Shown: piece after piece, positions 50,401-58,686 of the stretch
How the letters are laid out: each line of letters opens with the position of its first letter
How positions within the stretch are numbered: the first letter of the stretch is position 1
Source: Paenibacillus cymbidii
Lineage (GTDB): Bacteria > Bacillota > Bacilli > Paenibacillales > NBRC-103111
Direction of reading: 5' to 3'
DNA length: 64,000 bases
Assembly: GCF_004764705.1 (NCBI RefSeq)
Contig: NZ_SHLX01000023.1
Location: 62,001-126,000, forward strand
Made by a program: the position numbers and the translations under genes
Notes under the pieces: model-generated
What the model was told of the DNA's origin: nothing
The model's database searches: none
Seen by the model: only the letters and a program-made list of their open reading frames with translations

Positions 50401-50931
50401 AGCGAGATGGGCATTCAGGAGACGGAAGCCGCGCCGGTATTGTCGACGCAGCTTGAGCTTTCGATCGACGCCTATTTACCATCCGACTATATTTATGATA
50501 GTATGCAGAAGATTGAGATTTACAAAAAAGTCGCGGTCATCACTACCTTGGAAGAGGCGGACGACCTGCACGAGGAGCTTGTCGACCGGTTCGGCGATCC
50601 GCCGCAGGCGGTGCTCCAATTGCTCGCCGTCGCTCGCCTGAAAGTTTACGGCGCGCAATACGGGATCGAAGCGATCGTACAGAAGGGGGAAGACTTCGTC
50701 ATCAAGTTCCATGCCTCCCAGAGCGGCAGTCTGGACGGCAAGAAGCTGATGGCGCTGTCGGCCAAATTCGAGGGCAGAATACGTCTTGTGCCCGGACCGC
50801 ATATGCAGATCGAAGTCAGAGGCAAGGGACTGTCGCCCGAGCAATCCGTCGAACAGTTGGAACAGTTCTTGATACACTACAAGGAAGCGCATCTTCCGAA
50901 AGGGGAATTGCTCAATGCAGTTCAATCGTAA
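47404..50931 (+). CDS. mfd: Transcription-repair coupling factor Mfd
   Basis: 1175 residues, almost the same length as B. subtilis Mfd. Mfd removes stalled RNA polymerase and recruits UvrA. The UvrB-like N-terminal part, the RNA-polymerase-interaction domain (KVGDHVVHVNHGIGKYVGI), the SF2 motor with Walker A GDVGYGKTEVAIRAA, DEEQRF and TATPIPRTL, the TRG motif and the C-terminal UvrA-binding domain are all present. The start TTG at 47404 is 9 bp after AAAGGAG and matches the family N-terminus; ATG at 47377 has no ribosome site. Confidence 0.97.
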   Translation: MQALVRSFTDDTDFGSIVAGVRGGMREQLVAGLAGSSKQVLIAALAEQLEKPVLIVTHNMFAAQKVAEDLLECLSPDQVLLYPAQELIVAETAIASPDMLAQRIDVLTKLAQGFRGVVIAPYAGVRKLLPNKATFAEAPIALKVGDTLELNDFLQRMVDIGYERVERVESRGEMSVRGGIVDFYPLTAQTAFRIELFDVEIDSIRAFDVADQRSTDKLASLTITPAKDIIADGKRFQSAAQFASELLEQQLAKMNDRGAKTKLRDEIGRELELLRERQFFSGLYKYMSLLYPERQTLFDYVPADSLLIVDEPARLQETAKQLERDEAEWATGLLGEGKTLPAFVMAKAYDTLLHRKPFPTIYLSLFLRQVHQTQPQNIVNFMCRAMQNFHGQMNVLKSEMERWKKSGYRVMLLASGEERMDRVRRVLQDYQIDEPILVDGNLQAGFELPSIHLVVITEGEMFSQKQRKAARKVEKRIENAERIKSYQELKVGDHVVHVNHGIGKYVGIGTLVVAGIHKDYIHILYAGGDKLSVPIDQIDLIQKYVGSEDKEPKIYKLGGADWNRVKSKARSSVKDIADDLIKLYADRHATPGYPFNKDGSYQQEFESMFPYDETRDQLRAIEEIKKDMEKPRPMDRLLCGDVGYGKTEVAIRAAFKAVMDGKQVAVLVPTTILAQQHYETFRERFAGYPCEIRVLSRFRSKKEQTETMKGVKAGTVEVVIGTHRLLSTDIQFKDLGLLIVDEEQRFGVTHKEKLKRLKSSVDVLTLTATPIPRTLHMSMLGVRDLSVIETPPENRFPVQTYVLEYSGALVREAIERELSRGGQVYFLHNRVQTIQQVAEQISALVPDAKVVAAHGQMAEQELERTILDFLDGEFDVLVSTSIIETGVDIPNVNTLIVHDADKMGLSQLYQLRGRVGRSNRIAYAYFTYQRDKVLTEVAEKRLQAIKEFTELGSGFKIAMRDLAIRGAGNLLGAEQHGFIASVGFDLYSQMLAEEINKRKSEMGIQETEAAPVLSTQLELSIDAYLPSDYIYDSMQKIEIYKKVAVITTLEEADDLHEELVDRFGDPPQAVLQLLAVARLKVYGAQYGIEAIVQKGEDFVIKFHASQSGSLDGKKLMALSAKFEGRIRLVPGPHMQIEVRGKGLSPEQSVEQLEQFLIHYKEAHLPKGELLNAVQS

Positions 50932-52033
50932 ACATTTTGCGGCCAAATGGTTTGGCGTCGCGCTCGTGCTGGTGCTCGTGCTCGCCGTCGCCGCCGGCTG
51001 CGGCAAGAAAAAGGACGAGGGTTCCGGCGCGTCGGCATCGCCAACGCCAACGCCGTTTCCGGACGACATGGTGGTAGCTACCTACAAGGACGGGAAAATT
51101 ACCGGCAAAGAGTTCAACAAATTTTTGAACACGACGTTTTTCTTCTACCCGCAATATGCGGCTGCCGAAGGAGATCCGGGCTTCAACGACTATATGGTCA
51201 AGCAGATGCTGACACTGCGCATTCTGGGCAATCAGGCTTCGGACGCCAACAAGAAGGACGCGGAAACGAAAGCGAAGGAGCAAGTCGTCCAGATCAAGGA
51301 CTATTTCGAATCGCAGGAAAAAGGCTCGTGGGACAAGCAGCTCAAGGAAAGCAAGCTGGAAGAGAAGGACGTCCAGAGTTACATGCAATCCACGCTGGCG
51401 GTCATGAGCGACATGGCCGGCAAAGTGTCCGATCAGGAAGCGAAGGACAACTACGACAAGGCGCTGAAAGCCGATGCGCACGTGTACGACGTGGCGACGG
51501 TCAGCCATATCCTGATCGCATTGAAGGATCCGAACGATTCGACAGGGCAGAAGGATCTGCGCACCAAGGAAGAGGCGCTCAAACGCGCGCAAGAAGTGAA
51601 AGGCAAGCTTGACGCAGGAGGCGATTTCGTCGCGCTGGCGAAAGAATATTCCGACGATCCGGGGTCCAAGGACAACGGCGGCAAGTACGAGAACGAAGAG
51701 CTGGCGACAAGCGGCTGGGATCCCGACTTCCTGAAGGCGGCGCAGGATCTGACCGTCGGCAAAGTAAGCGATCCGGTCGAAACGTCGTTCGGCTACCATA
51801 TCATGCTCGTCAATTCGCGCGCGGCCAAAACGTTCGATCAAATGAAAGAGGAACTGAAGTCCGAAGCGGCCGGCGTCAAAATCAACGACTTCGTTGAAAA
51901 CGAGCTGCCGAAGCTGGACTTCAAGTCCAACTTGCCGCAACCGTCTCCGTCGCCATCGCCGTCGGCATCGGTTTCGCCTGCAGCGTCCGCATCGCCGGCC
52001 GCATCGGCATCGCCGTCGGCTTCGGCGAAATAA
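50915..52033 (+). CDS. PrsA-like lipoprotein foldase (parvulin peptidyl-prolyl isomerase)
   Basis: 372 residues. Lipobox VAAGC (Cys29) anchors it outside the membrane. A SurA/PrsA-like N-terminal region (about 50-185) precedes the parvulin domain (about 190-300, with VSHILIALKD, FVALAKEYSDDPGSKDNGG and FGYHIMLVNSR). The C-terminal 35 residues are a Pro/Ser/Ala repeat. It overlaps the end of mfd by 17 bp and has GAAAGGGGAA upstream, so it is coupled to mfd. It is not present between mfd and spoVT in B. subtilis. Confidence 0.92.
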   Translation: MQFNRKHFAAKWFGVALVLVLVLAVAAGCGKKKDEGSGASASPTPTPFPDDMVVATYKDGKITGKEFNKFLNTTFFFYPQYAAAEGDPGFNDYMVKQMLTLRILGNQASDANKKDAETKAKEQVVQIKDYFESQEKGSWDKQLKESKLEEKDVQSYMQSTLAVMSDMAGKVSDQEAKDNYDKALKADAHVYDVATVSHILIALKDPNDSTGQKDLRTKEEALKRAQEVKGKLDAGGDFVALAKEYSDDPGSKDNGGKYENEELATSGWDPDFLKAAQDLTVGKVSDPVETSFGYHIMLVNSRAAKTFDQMKEELKSEAAGVKINDFVENELPKLDFKSNLPQPSPSPSPSASVSPAASASPAASASPSASAK

Positions 52034-52052
52034 CGGTATCGCATGAAAGATG

Positions 52053-52082
52053 AAACGCCTCCTCCGGGAGGCGTTTTTCTTT
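52053..52082 (+). terminator. Intrinsic terminator after the foldase gene
   Basis: Stem AACGCCTCC / GGGAGGCGTT with loop TCC, followed by TTTCTTTT. Confidence 0.92.
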
Positions 52083-52265
52083 TGCAAGGTACGGACAGAA
52101 ACGGACGAGTCGTTACGAATACGTTTATTGGAAATATTGGCCAACTCGCACCCGGCGACGGGTTGAAATCGGGCCGTTCCGTGTAAGAGAAAAGTGATGA
52201 GCAGTTGCGGTCGCTGCAGGATGGGCGGCCCGCCCTTCCGCTGCCAAAGGCGCGAATCGGCGGAT

Positions 52266-52295
52266 GAATAAGGAATCGGGATGCGAAGAATACTA
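52266..52295 (+). promoter_or_regulatory. Sigma-G-type promoter of spoVT
   Basis: GAATA (52266-52270) and AATACTA (52289-52295) with an 18-bp spacer. The -35 is exact and the -10 differs by one base from CATACTA. The 350-bp gap from 52034 holds only the terminator and this promoter. Confidence 0.7.
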
Positions 52296-52383
52296 TGCCT
52301 AGATACCCAGTCCCTCCCGAGACAGGAACCGATATATACCGCGAATCCCATACCCTTATCAGGAAAGCGAGGCATCTTGAGAC

Positions 52384-52926
52384 ATGAAAGCAACCGGAAT
52401 CGTACGTCGGATTGACGATCTTGGCCGTGTCGTCATCCCCAAAGAAATTCGCCGCACTTTGCGTATACGCGAAGGCGATCCGCTTGAAATATTCGTCGAC
52501 CGGGATGGCGAGGTCATCCTCAAAAAATATTCGCCGATCGGGGAACTCGGCGATTTCGCCAAGGAATACGCGGAGTCGTTGTTCGAAAGCACGAGCCACA
52601 TCACGATGATATCCGACCGCGACAACATGATCGCCGTGGCCGGCGGCTCGAAGAAAGATTATTTGGACAAGCCGGTCGGCGCGCTCGTCGAAACGTGCAT
52701 GGAAAATCGCAAGTCGATGCTGGAGAGCAACAGCGGCCAGTATGAAATTTGCAAAGATACGCCGGAAACGTATTCGTCTTTTGCGATCGCACCGATCGTG
52801 GCGGGCGGCGATCCGATCGGCGCGGTGCTGCTGATCAGCAAGGACGAGTCGGCCAAGATGGGGCAAATGGAAGTGAAGATGGCGGAAACCGCAGCCGGCT
52901 TCCTTGCCAAGCAGATGGAGCAATAA
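52384..52926 (+). CDS. spoVT: SpoVT, forespore transcription regulator
   Basis: 180 residues. The N-terminal AbrB-type DNA-binding domain (1-50, TGIVRRIDDLGRVVIPKEI) is joined to a GAF-like domain (about 56-178). SpoVT adjusts sigma-G-dependent genes in the forespore. The N-terminal half closely resembles the abrB product in this window. The ATG at 52384 has only a weak ribosome site. Confidence 0.97.
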   Translation: MKATGIVRRIDDLGRVVIPKEIRRTLRIREGDPLEIFVDRDGEVILKKYSPIGELGDFAKEYAESLFESTSHITMISDRDNMIAVAGGSKKDYLDKPVGALVETCMENRKSMLESNSGQYEICKDTPETYSSFAIAPIVAGGDPIGAVLLISKDESAKMGQMEVKMAETAAGFLAKQMEQ

Positions 52927-53131
52927 TCGGGCAGGTCTGTTGCCTGCGGACGATACACCTCAAGCTTTCTCGCAATTCGGCGGACCGGCCGGATGGTGGG
53001 GGAGCTTTTTGGCTATCGGGCGGTGTCGGGAAAGCGGCGGTATTCGGCGATGCGGGGAAGCGGAGCATTTCTTGTTTGCGGCGGAATCGGGTATAATAGC
53101 CCCAAGGCAATCATGGGGAAAGAGGAAAGAG

Positions 53132-54841
53132 ATGGCTCGATCCAGGAAGCGGATGCCCGGCCAAACGGCGCAAGCGCCCGCGGGAAAGGCGACCGCCGGA
53201 GATGAGCGCCGGCGATCGGCGGCGCCGCTGCTGAAGGGGGCCGCCGTGCTCGGGGCGGCGGCGATCGTTTCGAAGCTGCTTGGCACGCTGCAGAAAATTC
53301 CGCTGCAGAACATGGCCGGCGACAAGGTGTTCGGTATTTATAATGCGGTTTATCCGCTTTATATTTTGATTCTTACATTGGCGTCGGCCGGGGTGCCGAT
53401 CGCCGTATCGAAGTTCGTGTCCGAGCGGGCGGCGCTTGGCCGCTACGACGAAGCGAAGCGGGTATTCGGCATCGCGGCGCTGACGTTGTTCGTTTCGGGC
53501 GCCGTCTTCTGCGCGGCGCTCTATCTGAGCGCGGACGGGCTGGCCGCGGCGATGGGCGTGCGCGAAGCGGGGGCCGCCATTCGCAGCGTGTCGTTCGCGC
53601 TGCTGGTCGTGCCGGTAATGGCCGCGCTGCGCGGGTATTTCCAGGGGCTCGGCGATATGGTGCCGACGGCGGTGTCGCAGGTAGCCGAGCAGGCGGTGCG
53701 CGTGGCGACGATGATTGCGCTTCTGCTCGTCTACCTGCACATCGGAGCGGCCGACGGCCGCATTGCCGCCGGCGCAACGTTCGGATCGGTCGCCGGCGCC
53801 GCTTCTGGGCTTGCGGTGCTGCTGCCTTACTGGGCCCGCCGCGGCCGCGAGTCGGAGCACGCCGGCATCAGTAAGCCGGAGGCCGGAGCCCGCGAACCGG
53901 CCGGCCGCATTCTCCGGCAGTTCGTGCTGTACGCGCTGCCGATCTGCCTCGGCACGATCGTCATGCCGATGGTAGCCCTCGTCGATACGTTTACGATCCC
54001 GCGTTCGCTCGGCGCAAGCGGCATGAGCGAGCATGACGCGGTGTACGCCTTTGGCGTTTACAACCGCGGGCTGCCGCTCGTGCAGCTTGTCTCGCTCGTC
54101 GCGACGTCGATGTCGGCGGCGCTGGTGCCGGCCATCGCGGAGGCGGCGCTGCACGGGCGGCGCGAGCTGATTCGCGTGCGCACCGAGCTCGCGGTGCGCT
54201 TCACCTGGCTCATCGGGCTTGCCGCTTCGTTCGGGTTGGCTGTCGCCGCGAAGCCGCTGAACGTCATGTTCTTCGCTTCCGCCGAAGGTACGTTCACCAT
54301 GGCGACGCTGGCGTTCACCGCCCTGTTCAGCGCGGTGAACGTCGTCTCCGGCAGCGTACTGCAGGGCACCGGCGCCGTGGCCGTTCCGGCGCGCAACCTG
54401 CTGATCGCGGCGGCGCTCAAGCTCGCCGGCAACCTGGTGCTGGTGCCGCTCTGGGGCATCCAGGGCGCGGCCGTATCGGCCGTCGTCGCTTTCGCCGCGG
54501 CCAGCGCGCTGAACGTCGCCGCGCTGCGCCGGGCGACGGGCGCGCGCTTCGCGGTCGGGCGCGACGCGCTGCGCCCGCTGCTCGCCTGCGGCGCCCTGTG
54601 CGGCGCCGTGGCGCTCGTGCTGTACGGCGGCGCGCCGCTGCTCGCCGCCGTGGCGCCCGCGCTGGCGCCGCGCCTGCAGAGCACGCTGCTCGCGCTGGTC
54701 GGCGTCGCCGTCGGCGCCGCCGTTTATGCCGCCGCGCTGTTCCGCGCCGGCGCCGTGACGCGCCGCGAGCTGGAGGCGGCGCCCGGCTTCGGCGCACGAG
54801 CGTTGCCGTGGCTCGTGCGGCTGCGGCTTTTGCGGCCGTAA
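53132..54841 (+). CDS. SpoVB/YabM-type MOP-family flippase
   Basis: 569 residues with about 14 membrane segments, a member of the MATE-like MOP superfamily (LLGTLQKIPLQNMAGDKVFGIYNAVYPLY is a typical start). Members flip lipid-linked cell-wall precursors, including SpoVB for spore cortex. Position after spoVT and before mazG matches yabM. The ATG at 53132 follows AGAGGAAAGAG; the frame is open 228 bp upstream but this covers a TATAAT at 53092 and is non-coding. The C-terminal third is very Ala-rich. Confidence 0.9.
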   Translation: MARSRKRMPGQTAQAPAGKATAGDERRRSAAPLLKGAAVLGAAAIVSKLLGTLQKIPLQNMAGDKVFGIYNAVYPLYILILTLASAGVPIAVSKFVSERAALGRYDEAKRVFGIAALTLFVSGAVFCAALYLSADGLAAAMGVREAGAAIRSVSFALLVVPVMAALRGYFQGLGDMVPTAVSQVAEQAVRVATMIALLLVYLHIGAADGRIAAGATFGSVAGAASGLAVLLPYWARRGRESEHAGISKPEAGAREPAGRILRQFVLYALPICLGTIVMPMVALVDTFTIPRSLGASGMSEHDAVYAFGVYNRGLPLVQLVSLVATSMSAALVPAIAEAALHGRRELIRVRTELAVRFTWLIGLAASFGLAVAAKPLNVMFFASAEGTFTMATLAFTALFSAVNVVSGSVLQGTGAVAVPARNLLIAAALKLAGNLVLVPLWGIQGAAVSAVVAFAAASALNVAALRRATGARFAVGRDALRPLLACGALCGAVALVLYGGAPLLAAVAPALAPRLQSTLLALVGVAVGAAVYAAALFRAGAVTRRELEAAPGFGARALPWLVRLRLLRP

Positions 54842-54902
54842 CGGCCGCGCAAGATCATCATTCGCATATAATGAGCGAACTACCTCATAAAGGAGCAAAA
54901 AT

Positions 54903-56393
54903 ATGCCGCAGCTATTGATCGTAGGTCTCGGTTCGGGAGACGAATCGCAGATGACCCTCGGCGTCTGGAACGCCTTGCGCCAAGCGTCGCGCCTCGTACT
55001 GCGCACGGAGAAGCACCCCGTCGCCCTCTTTCTGCGCGAGCAGGGGCTCGTTTTCGAGACATTCGACGCGGTGTACGAACGGTCGGACGATTTTGCCGCC
55101 GTGTACGAAACGATAACGGAGCAACTGATCGCCATGGCGAAAGAAGCCGACGACTACGTCGTGTATGCGCTGCCCGGCCATCCGATGGTTGCCGAGCGCA
55201 CGACCCAGCTGCTGCTCGAGCGCTGCGAGCAGGAAGGGGTGGCGCTGCAGATCATGGGCGGCGAAAGCTTCCTCGACCAGGCGTTCCTGCGCTTCGGCTT
55301 CGATCCGATCGAAGGCTTCCAGTTGCTTGACGCCTCATCGCTTGGCAGCGGCCACGGCATCAACCCGCGGCTGCACACGATAATCGGACAAGTGTACGAC
55401 ACGTTCACCGCATCCGACGTCAAGCTCAGCTTGATGGCGGTGTTCCCGGACGAAACGGAAGTGGTCGTCGGCCATGCGCTTGGCGTGGCGGGAGAGGAAC
55501 GGATCGAAGTGGTGCCGCTGTTCGAACTCGACCGACTGGACGGCTACGGCAACCTGTCGCTCATCTGGGTGCCGCGCAGCGACGAGGACGAAGTGCGCAA
55601 TCGCACGTTCGAGCGGCTGCACGAAATCGTCGATATTTTGCGCAGCCCCGAAGGCTGTCCTTGGGACCGCGAGCAGACGCATGCGTCGCTGCGGCAGCAT
55701 CTGATCGAAGAAACGTACGAAGTGCTGGAAACGATTGACGACGACGATCCGGACGCGATGTGCGAGGAACTGGGCGACCTGCTGCTGCAGGTGATGCTGC
55801 ACGCGCAGATCGAGGCGGAAGCGGGGATGTTCGACGTGTACGACGTCGTCGAAACGTTGAACGAGAAGCTGCTGCGCCGCCATCCGCACGTATTCGGAGA
55901 AACCGCCGCCAACAATGCGGAGGAGGCGCTGGCGAACTGGCAGCAGATCAAGCGGGAAGAGAAGCGGGACAAGGGCATCGACCCGGACCGTACCTCGGCG
56001 CTGGACGGCGTGCCGCGCGATTTGCCCGGTTTGCTGAAGGCGCTCAAGCTGCAGAAGAAGGCGGCCAAAGTAGGCTTCGACTGGGTGCGGATCGAGGACG
56101 TGTTCGCGAAGATCGAAGAGGAGATCGGCGAGCTGCGGGCGACGATCGGGCAGCAATCGGCTCAGGCTGAGCGCGAGGATGAGCTGGGCGACGTGCTGTT
56201 CGCCGTCGTCAATGCGGCCCGCTGGCTCGGCGTCGATCCCGATGCGGCGCTTGCCCGCACGAACCGCAAATTCGTGCAGCGATTCGGCTACATCGAAGAG
56301 CGGCTGCAAGCGGTAGGGCGGACGCCGGAGCAGAGCGATTTGCCGGAGATGGAGCGTTACTGGCAGGAAGCCAAGGAAACGCGGCGCTCTTAG
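54903..56393 (+). CDS. mazG: YabN, tetrapyrrole-methylase-like / MazG nucleotide pyrophosphohydrolase fusion
   Basis: 496 residues. Residues 1-215 form a tetrapyrrole methylase-like domain (LLIVGLGSGDESQMTLG, YALPGHPMVAE). Two MazG repeats follow: the first starts near residue 237 (EIVDILRSPEGCPWDREQTHASL with EETYEVLETI and EELGDLLLQV), and the second occupies about 370-460. MazG domains hydrolyse non-canonical NTPs. The ATG at 54903 follows AAAGGAGC. Order is as in B. subtilis yabN. Confidence 0.95.
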   Translation: MPQLLIVGLGSGDESQMTLGVWNALRQASRLVLRTEKHPVALFLREQGLVFETFDAVYERSDDFAAVYETITEQLIAMAKEADDYVVYALPGHPMVAERTTQLLLERCEQEGVALQIMGGESFLDQAFLRFGFDPIEGFQLLDASSLGSGHGINPRLHTIIGQVYDTFTASDVKLSLMAVFPDETEVVVGHALGVAGEERIEVVPLFELDRLDGYGNLSLIWVPRSDEDEVRNRTFERLHEIVDILRSPEGCPWDREQTHASLRQHLIEETYEVLETIDDDDPDAMCEELGDLLLQVMLHAQIEAEAGMFDVYDVVETLNEKLLRRHPHVFGETAANNAEEALANWQQIKREEKRDKGIDPDRTSALDGVPRDLPGLLKALKLQKKAAKVGFDWVRIEDVFAKIEEEIGELRATIGQQSAQAEREDELGDVLFAVVNAARWLGVDPDAALARTNRKFVQRFGYIEERLQAVGRTPEQSDLPEMERYWQEAKETRRS

Positions 56394-56529
56394 GCACGCA
56401 TTCGGCCGGCCGGCGCCCTTCCGCAAAAATATTGTTTCCAGCGACACCGCCAGGTAGCAGGATTTTCCTGCCCGGCAAAGAATATTTAATGAGGTACGTC
56501 TATTCAACTATTATGGAGGTATTCAGTCG

Positions 56530-56808
56530 ATGAACAAAACGGATTTGGTGAACAGCATCGCAGCCAAAAGCGGTTTAACCAAGAAGGACGTGGAAACGGT
56601 CCTTAATAGCTTCCTTGGGGAAGTCACGGAAGCCTTGTCTTCCGGCGATAAAGTGCAATTGATCGGCTTCGGCACGTTCGAAACGCGCAAGCGTTCGGGA
56701 CGCACCGGCCGCAACCCGCAAAACGGCAGCTCGATCTCGATTCCGGAATCGAACGTGCCGGCATTCAAAGCGGGCAACAAGCTGAAAGAAGCCGTAGCTT
56801 CGAAGTAA
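56530..56808 (+). CDS. hup: DNA-binding protein HU
   Basis: 92 residues. The HU fold is complete, with KTDLVNSIAAKSGLTKKD at the start and the DNA-binding arm GFGTFETRKRSGRTGRNPQ. HU packages the chromosome. The ATG at 56530 follows ATGGAGG. The TAA stop shares one base with the rqcP start. A small hairpin GCAGGA-TT-TCCTGC-like (about 56457-56471) lies in the leader. B. subtilis has its HU gene hbs elsewhere, so its place here is a Paenibacillus-type arrangement. Confidence 0.97.
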   Translation: MNKTDLVNSIAAKSGLTKKDVETVLNSFLGEVTEALSSGDKVQLIGFGTFETRKRSGRTGRNPQNGSSISIPESNVPAFKAGNKLKEAVASK

Positions 56809-57062
56809 TGCGCGTCGATAAATTTCTCAAGGTTTCCCGGCTGATCAAGCGCCGCACCGTCGCCAAGGACGTTTCCGATCAAGGACGGGTATGGATCAAC
56901 GGCAGGGAAGCCAAGGCAAGCAGCGCCGTCAAGGTCGGCGACGAATTGACGATCCAGTTCGGGCAGAAGGCGGTCACCGTCCGGATCGAACGGATCGTTG
57001 AATCTACCCGCAAGGAAGAGGCAGCGATGATGTACACGCTCGTGCGCGAGGAGTCGCTGTGA
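56808..57062 (+). CDS. rqcP: RqcP (YabO), S4-domain ribosome quality-control factor
   Basis: 84 residues. The S4 RNA-binding domain (MRVDKFLKVSRLIKRRTVAK, then GRVWINGREAKASSAVKVGD) is typical. RqcP works with RqcH in C-terminal alanine tailing on stalled 50S subunits. The start ATG at 56808 overlaps the hup stop by one base, so the two are coupled. Confidence 0.95.
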   Translation: MRVDKFLKVSRLIKRRTVAKDVSDQGRVWINGREAKASSAVKVGDELTIQFGQKAVTVRIERIVESTRKEEAAMMYTLVREESL

Positions 57063-57087
57063 CCGCATCGTTTTTTATTACGCAATC

Positions 57088-57132
57088 AAGCCGTTCCGGC
57101 GTCAAGGCAGACGCGGAGCGGCTTATTTATTT
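57088..57132 (+). terminator. Intrinsic terminator after rqcP
   Basis: AAGCCG with TTCC and GGCGTC pairs with GACGC, GGAG and CGGCTT around loop AAGGCA, followed by ATTTATTT. Confidence 0.8.
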
Positions 57133-57286
57133 CTCCGGGCACCCCGCGAGGCTCAGTTTGTGGGGTTCTTTGGCTTCTTTGCCGCGCCAATTCGTTTGTT
57201 CTAAACCCGATCTCCGGCCCATAAGCTAGTCGTAAGATGGTGAAGAGGCCGTTTTCCGCAGGGGAAACGTTTGGGAGGGACATGCC

Positions 57287-57571
57287 ATGGTCATGGAGAC
57301 GGGGAAGATCAAGCGGCAGGAAGTGAAAATGCTGAACCGCAAGCTGCTGGAGCTATCCGGCGTCCTGAATGTGGAAAGCTTCGACAGCGAGGAGTTTCTG
57401 CTGGAGACCGAATGCGGTTATTTGACGATCAAGGGGCAGAACCTGCATATCAAAAATTTGAATCTCGAACAAGGCATGGTCGCGATCGAAGGCTATTTTA
57501 ACGAATTGGCTTATGTCGATTCGGTTTCCCAGGGAAAATCCAAAGGGTTGCTCGGGAAGCTGTTCAAGTGA
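57287..57571 (+). CDS. yabP: YabP, spore coat/cortex morphogenesis protein
   Basis: 94 residues. YabP family proteins are made in the mother cell and required with YabQ for cortex formation. The sequence matches the family (KMLNRKLLELSGVLNVESFDSEEF, with YLTIKGQNLHIKNLNLE). The ATG at 57287 is 9 bp from GGGAGGG; the ATG at 57293 is an alternative. CATAAGCT near 57221 resembles a sigma-E -10 element, but the -35 is weak. The stop overlaps yabQ by 4 bp. Confidence 0.94.
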   Translation: MVMETGKIKRQEVKMLNRKLLELSGVLNVESFDSEEFLLETECGYLTIKGQNLHIKNLNLEQGMVAIEGYFNELAYVDSVSQGKSKGLLGKLFK

Positions 57572-58149
57572 CGCTGCCGGTCCAGTTTCTATCGCTTGGC
57601 ATGATGCTCGGGTGCGGCAGCGCGCTGGGAATCGTCTTCGACATCTACCGTGTGCTGACTGGGCAGCTGCGGATAGCGCGATGGCTGATCCCGTTCTTCG
57701 ATCTCGTTTACTGGACGGCCGGCACGATTGGTGTGTTCGTCGCTTTGGAATACAGCAATTTTGGACAGGTTCGTATTTTTGTCTTTCTCGGCCTGGCGAT
57801 CGGCGTTTGTTTTCACTTTGCGTTTCTCAGCGGCCCGACGGTCAAACTGGTGCTGCTGGCCATACGCCTCGTGCGCGCGGCGTTCCGGTTGCTGCTGCGC
57901 ATCCTCGACGTGCTGATCGTCACGCCAATCCTGTTTGTGTACAAATTATTTACGATTTTTATCGGTTTTTTGGCGGCGGTAGCTATTTTCCTGGGCAAAA
58001 TCGTGATACAATTGACATATCCATTGTGGCGTCTGGTTATTTTTGCGGCACAATTTTTTTGGCGACGGGTGAAATGGCTGTCCATTTTGGTACAAGCCGT
58101 GAAGAAGGGGCTTGATGCGATTCGCCGGCTGTTTCACCGGCAATCCTAG
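57568..58149 (+). CDS. yabQ: YabQ, membrane protein for spore cortex formation
   Basis: 193 residues with about five hydrophobic segments (near 8-28, 42-60, 66-90, 110-145 and 150-165) and a basic C-terminus. It has the family start LPVQFLSLGMMLGCGSALGIVFDIYR. YabQ is needed for cortex assembly. The start GTG at 57568 overlaps the yabP stop by 4 bp (GTGA). Confidence 0.94.
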   Translation: MTLPVQFLSLGMMLGCGSALGIVFDIYRVLTGQLRIARWLIPFFDLVYWTAGTIGVFVALEYSNFGQVRIFVFLGLAIGVCFHFAFLSGPTVKLVLLAIRLVRAAFRLLLRILDVLIVTPILFVYKLFTIFIGFLAAVAIFLGKIVIQLTYPLWRLVIFAAQFFWRRVKWLSILVQAVKKGLDAIRRLFHRQS

Positions 58150-58274
58150 TGGGTATACAATCTCTTGTAGCGCCGCGGTTTTGTCCGCGAGCGGTTGCCA
58201 TACATAACCAAGCGTTCGCGTTCATGATGCAAGGCCGGTCATGCGCGCAGTACGTGTGGGAGGAATTTTCGCAA

Positions 58275-58598
58275 ATGCCTGAACAAAACAAGAGGGGGCA
58301 ATCGTCCTCGCGCAACCGAAGCGCCAGGAAGCGGCTCCGGATCGTCCCGCTCGTGTTTCTCGGGCTGCTGTTCTGGGCCATTCCGAATGCATGGGCGCAG
58401 ATGGGAAAGTTCGACGAGAAGTCGGCAAGAATCGGCGAATTGAATACGAAGCTGGCCGAAACGAAAAAAATCAATGAAGAAATGAAGCGCGAAGTAGCAA
58501 GATTGAACGACCCTGAATATAGAGAAGAGAAGATGCGCAAGCAGGGGTACGCCAAGACGGGCGAAACGGTGTTTGACATTCCGAACGCAGGCAAATAG
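58275..58598 (+). CDS. divIC: DivIC/FtsB-type septum formation protein
   Basis: 107 residues. A short basic cytoplasmic part (1-23), one membrane segment (about 24-41) and an extracytoplasmic coiled coil (KSARIGELNTKLAETKKINEEMKREVARL) match DivIC, a partner of FtsL and DivIB in the division machinery. The start ATG at 58275 follows GGGAGGAATTT; the upstream frame is not used. Confidence 0.94.
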   Translation: MPEQNKRGQSSSRNRSARKRLRIVPLVFLGLLFWAIPNAWAQMGKFDEKSARIGELNTKLAETKKINEEMKREVARLNDPEYREEKMRKQGYAKTGETVFDIPNAGK

Positions 58599-58605
58599 CG
58601 GGTTG

Positions 58606-58635
58606 TTGACCGCTACATATGCATCAGTATATAAT
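58606..58635 (+). promoter_or_regulatory. Sigma-A promoter of yabR
   Basis: TTGACC (58606-58611) and TATAAT (58630-58635) with an 18-bp spacer, 52 bp before the yabR start. Confidence 0.82.
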
Positions 58636-58686
58636 CGTCGTAGCTGCAGTCCGGGGCGAAAAATTAAGGGAGGAACAATTTACTTT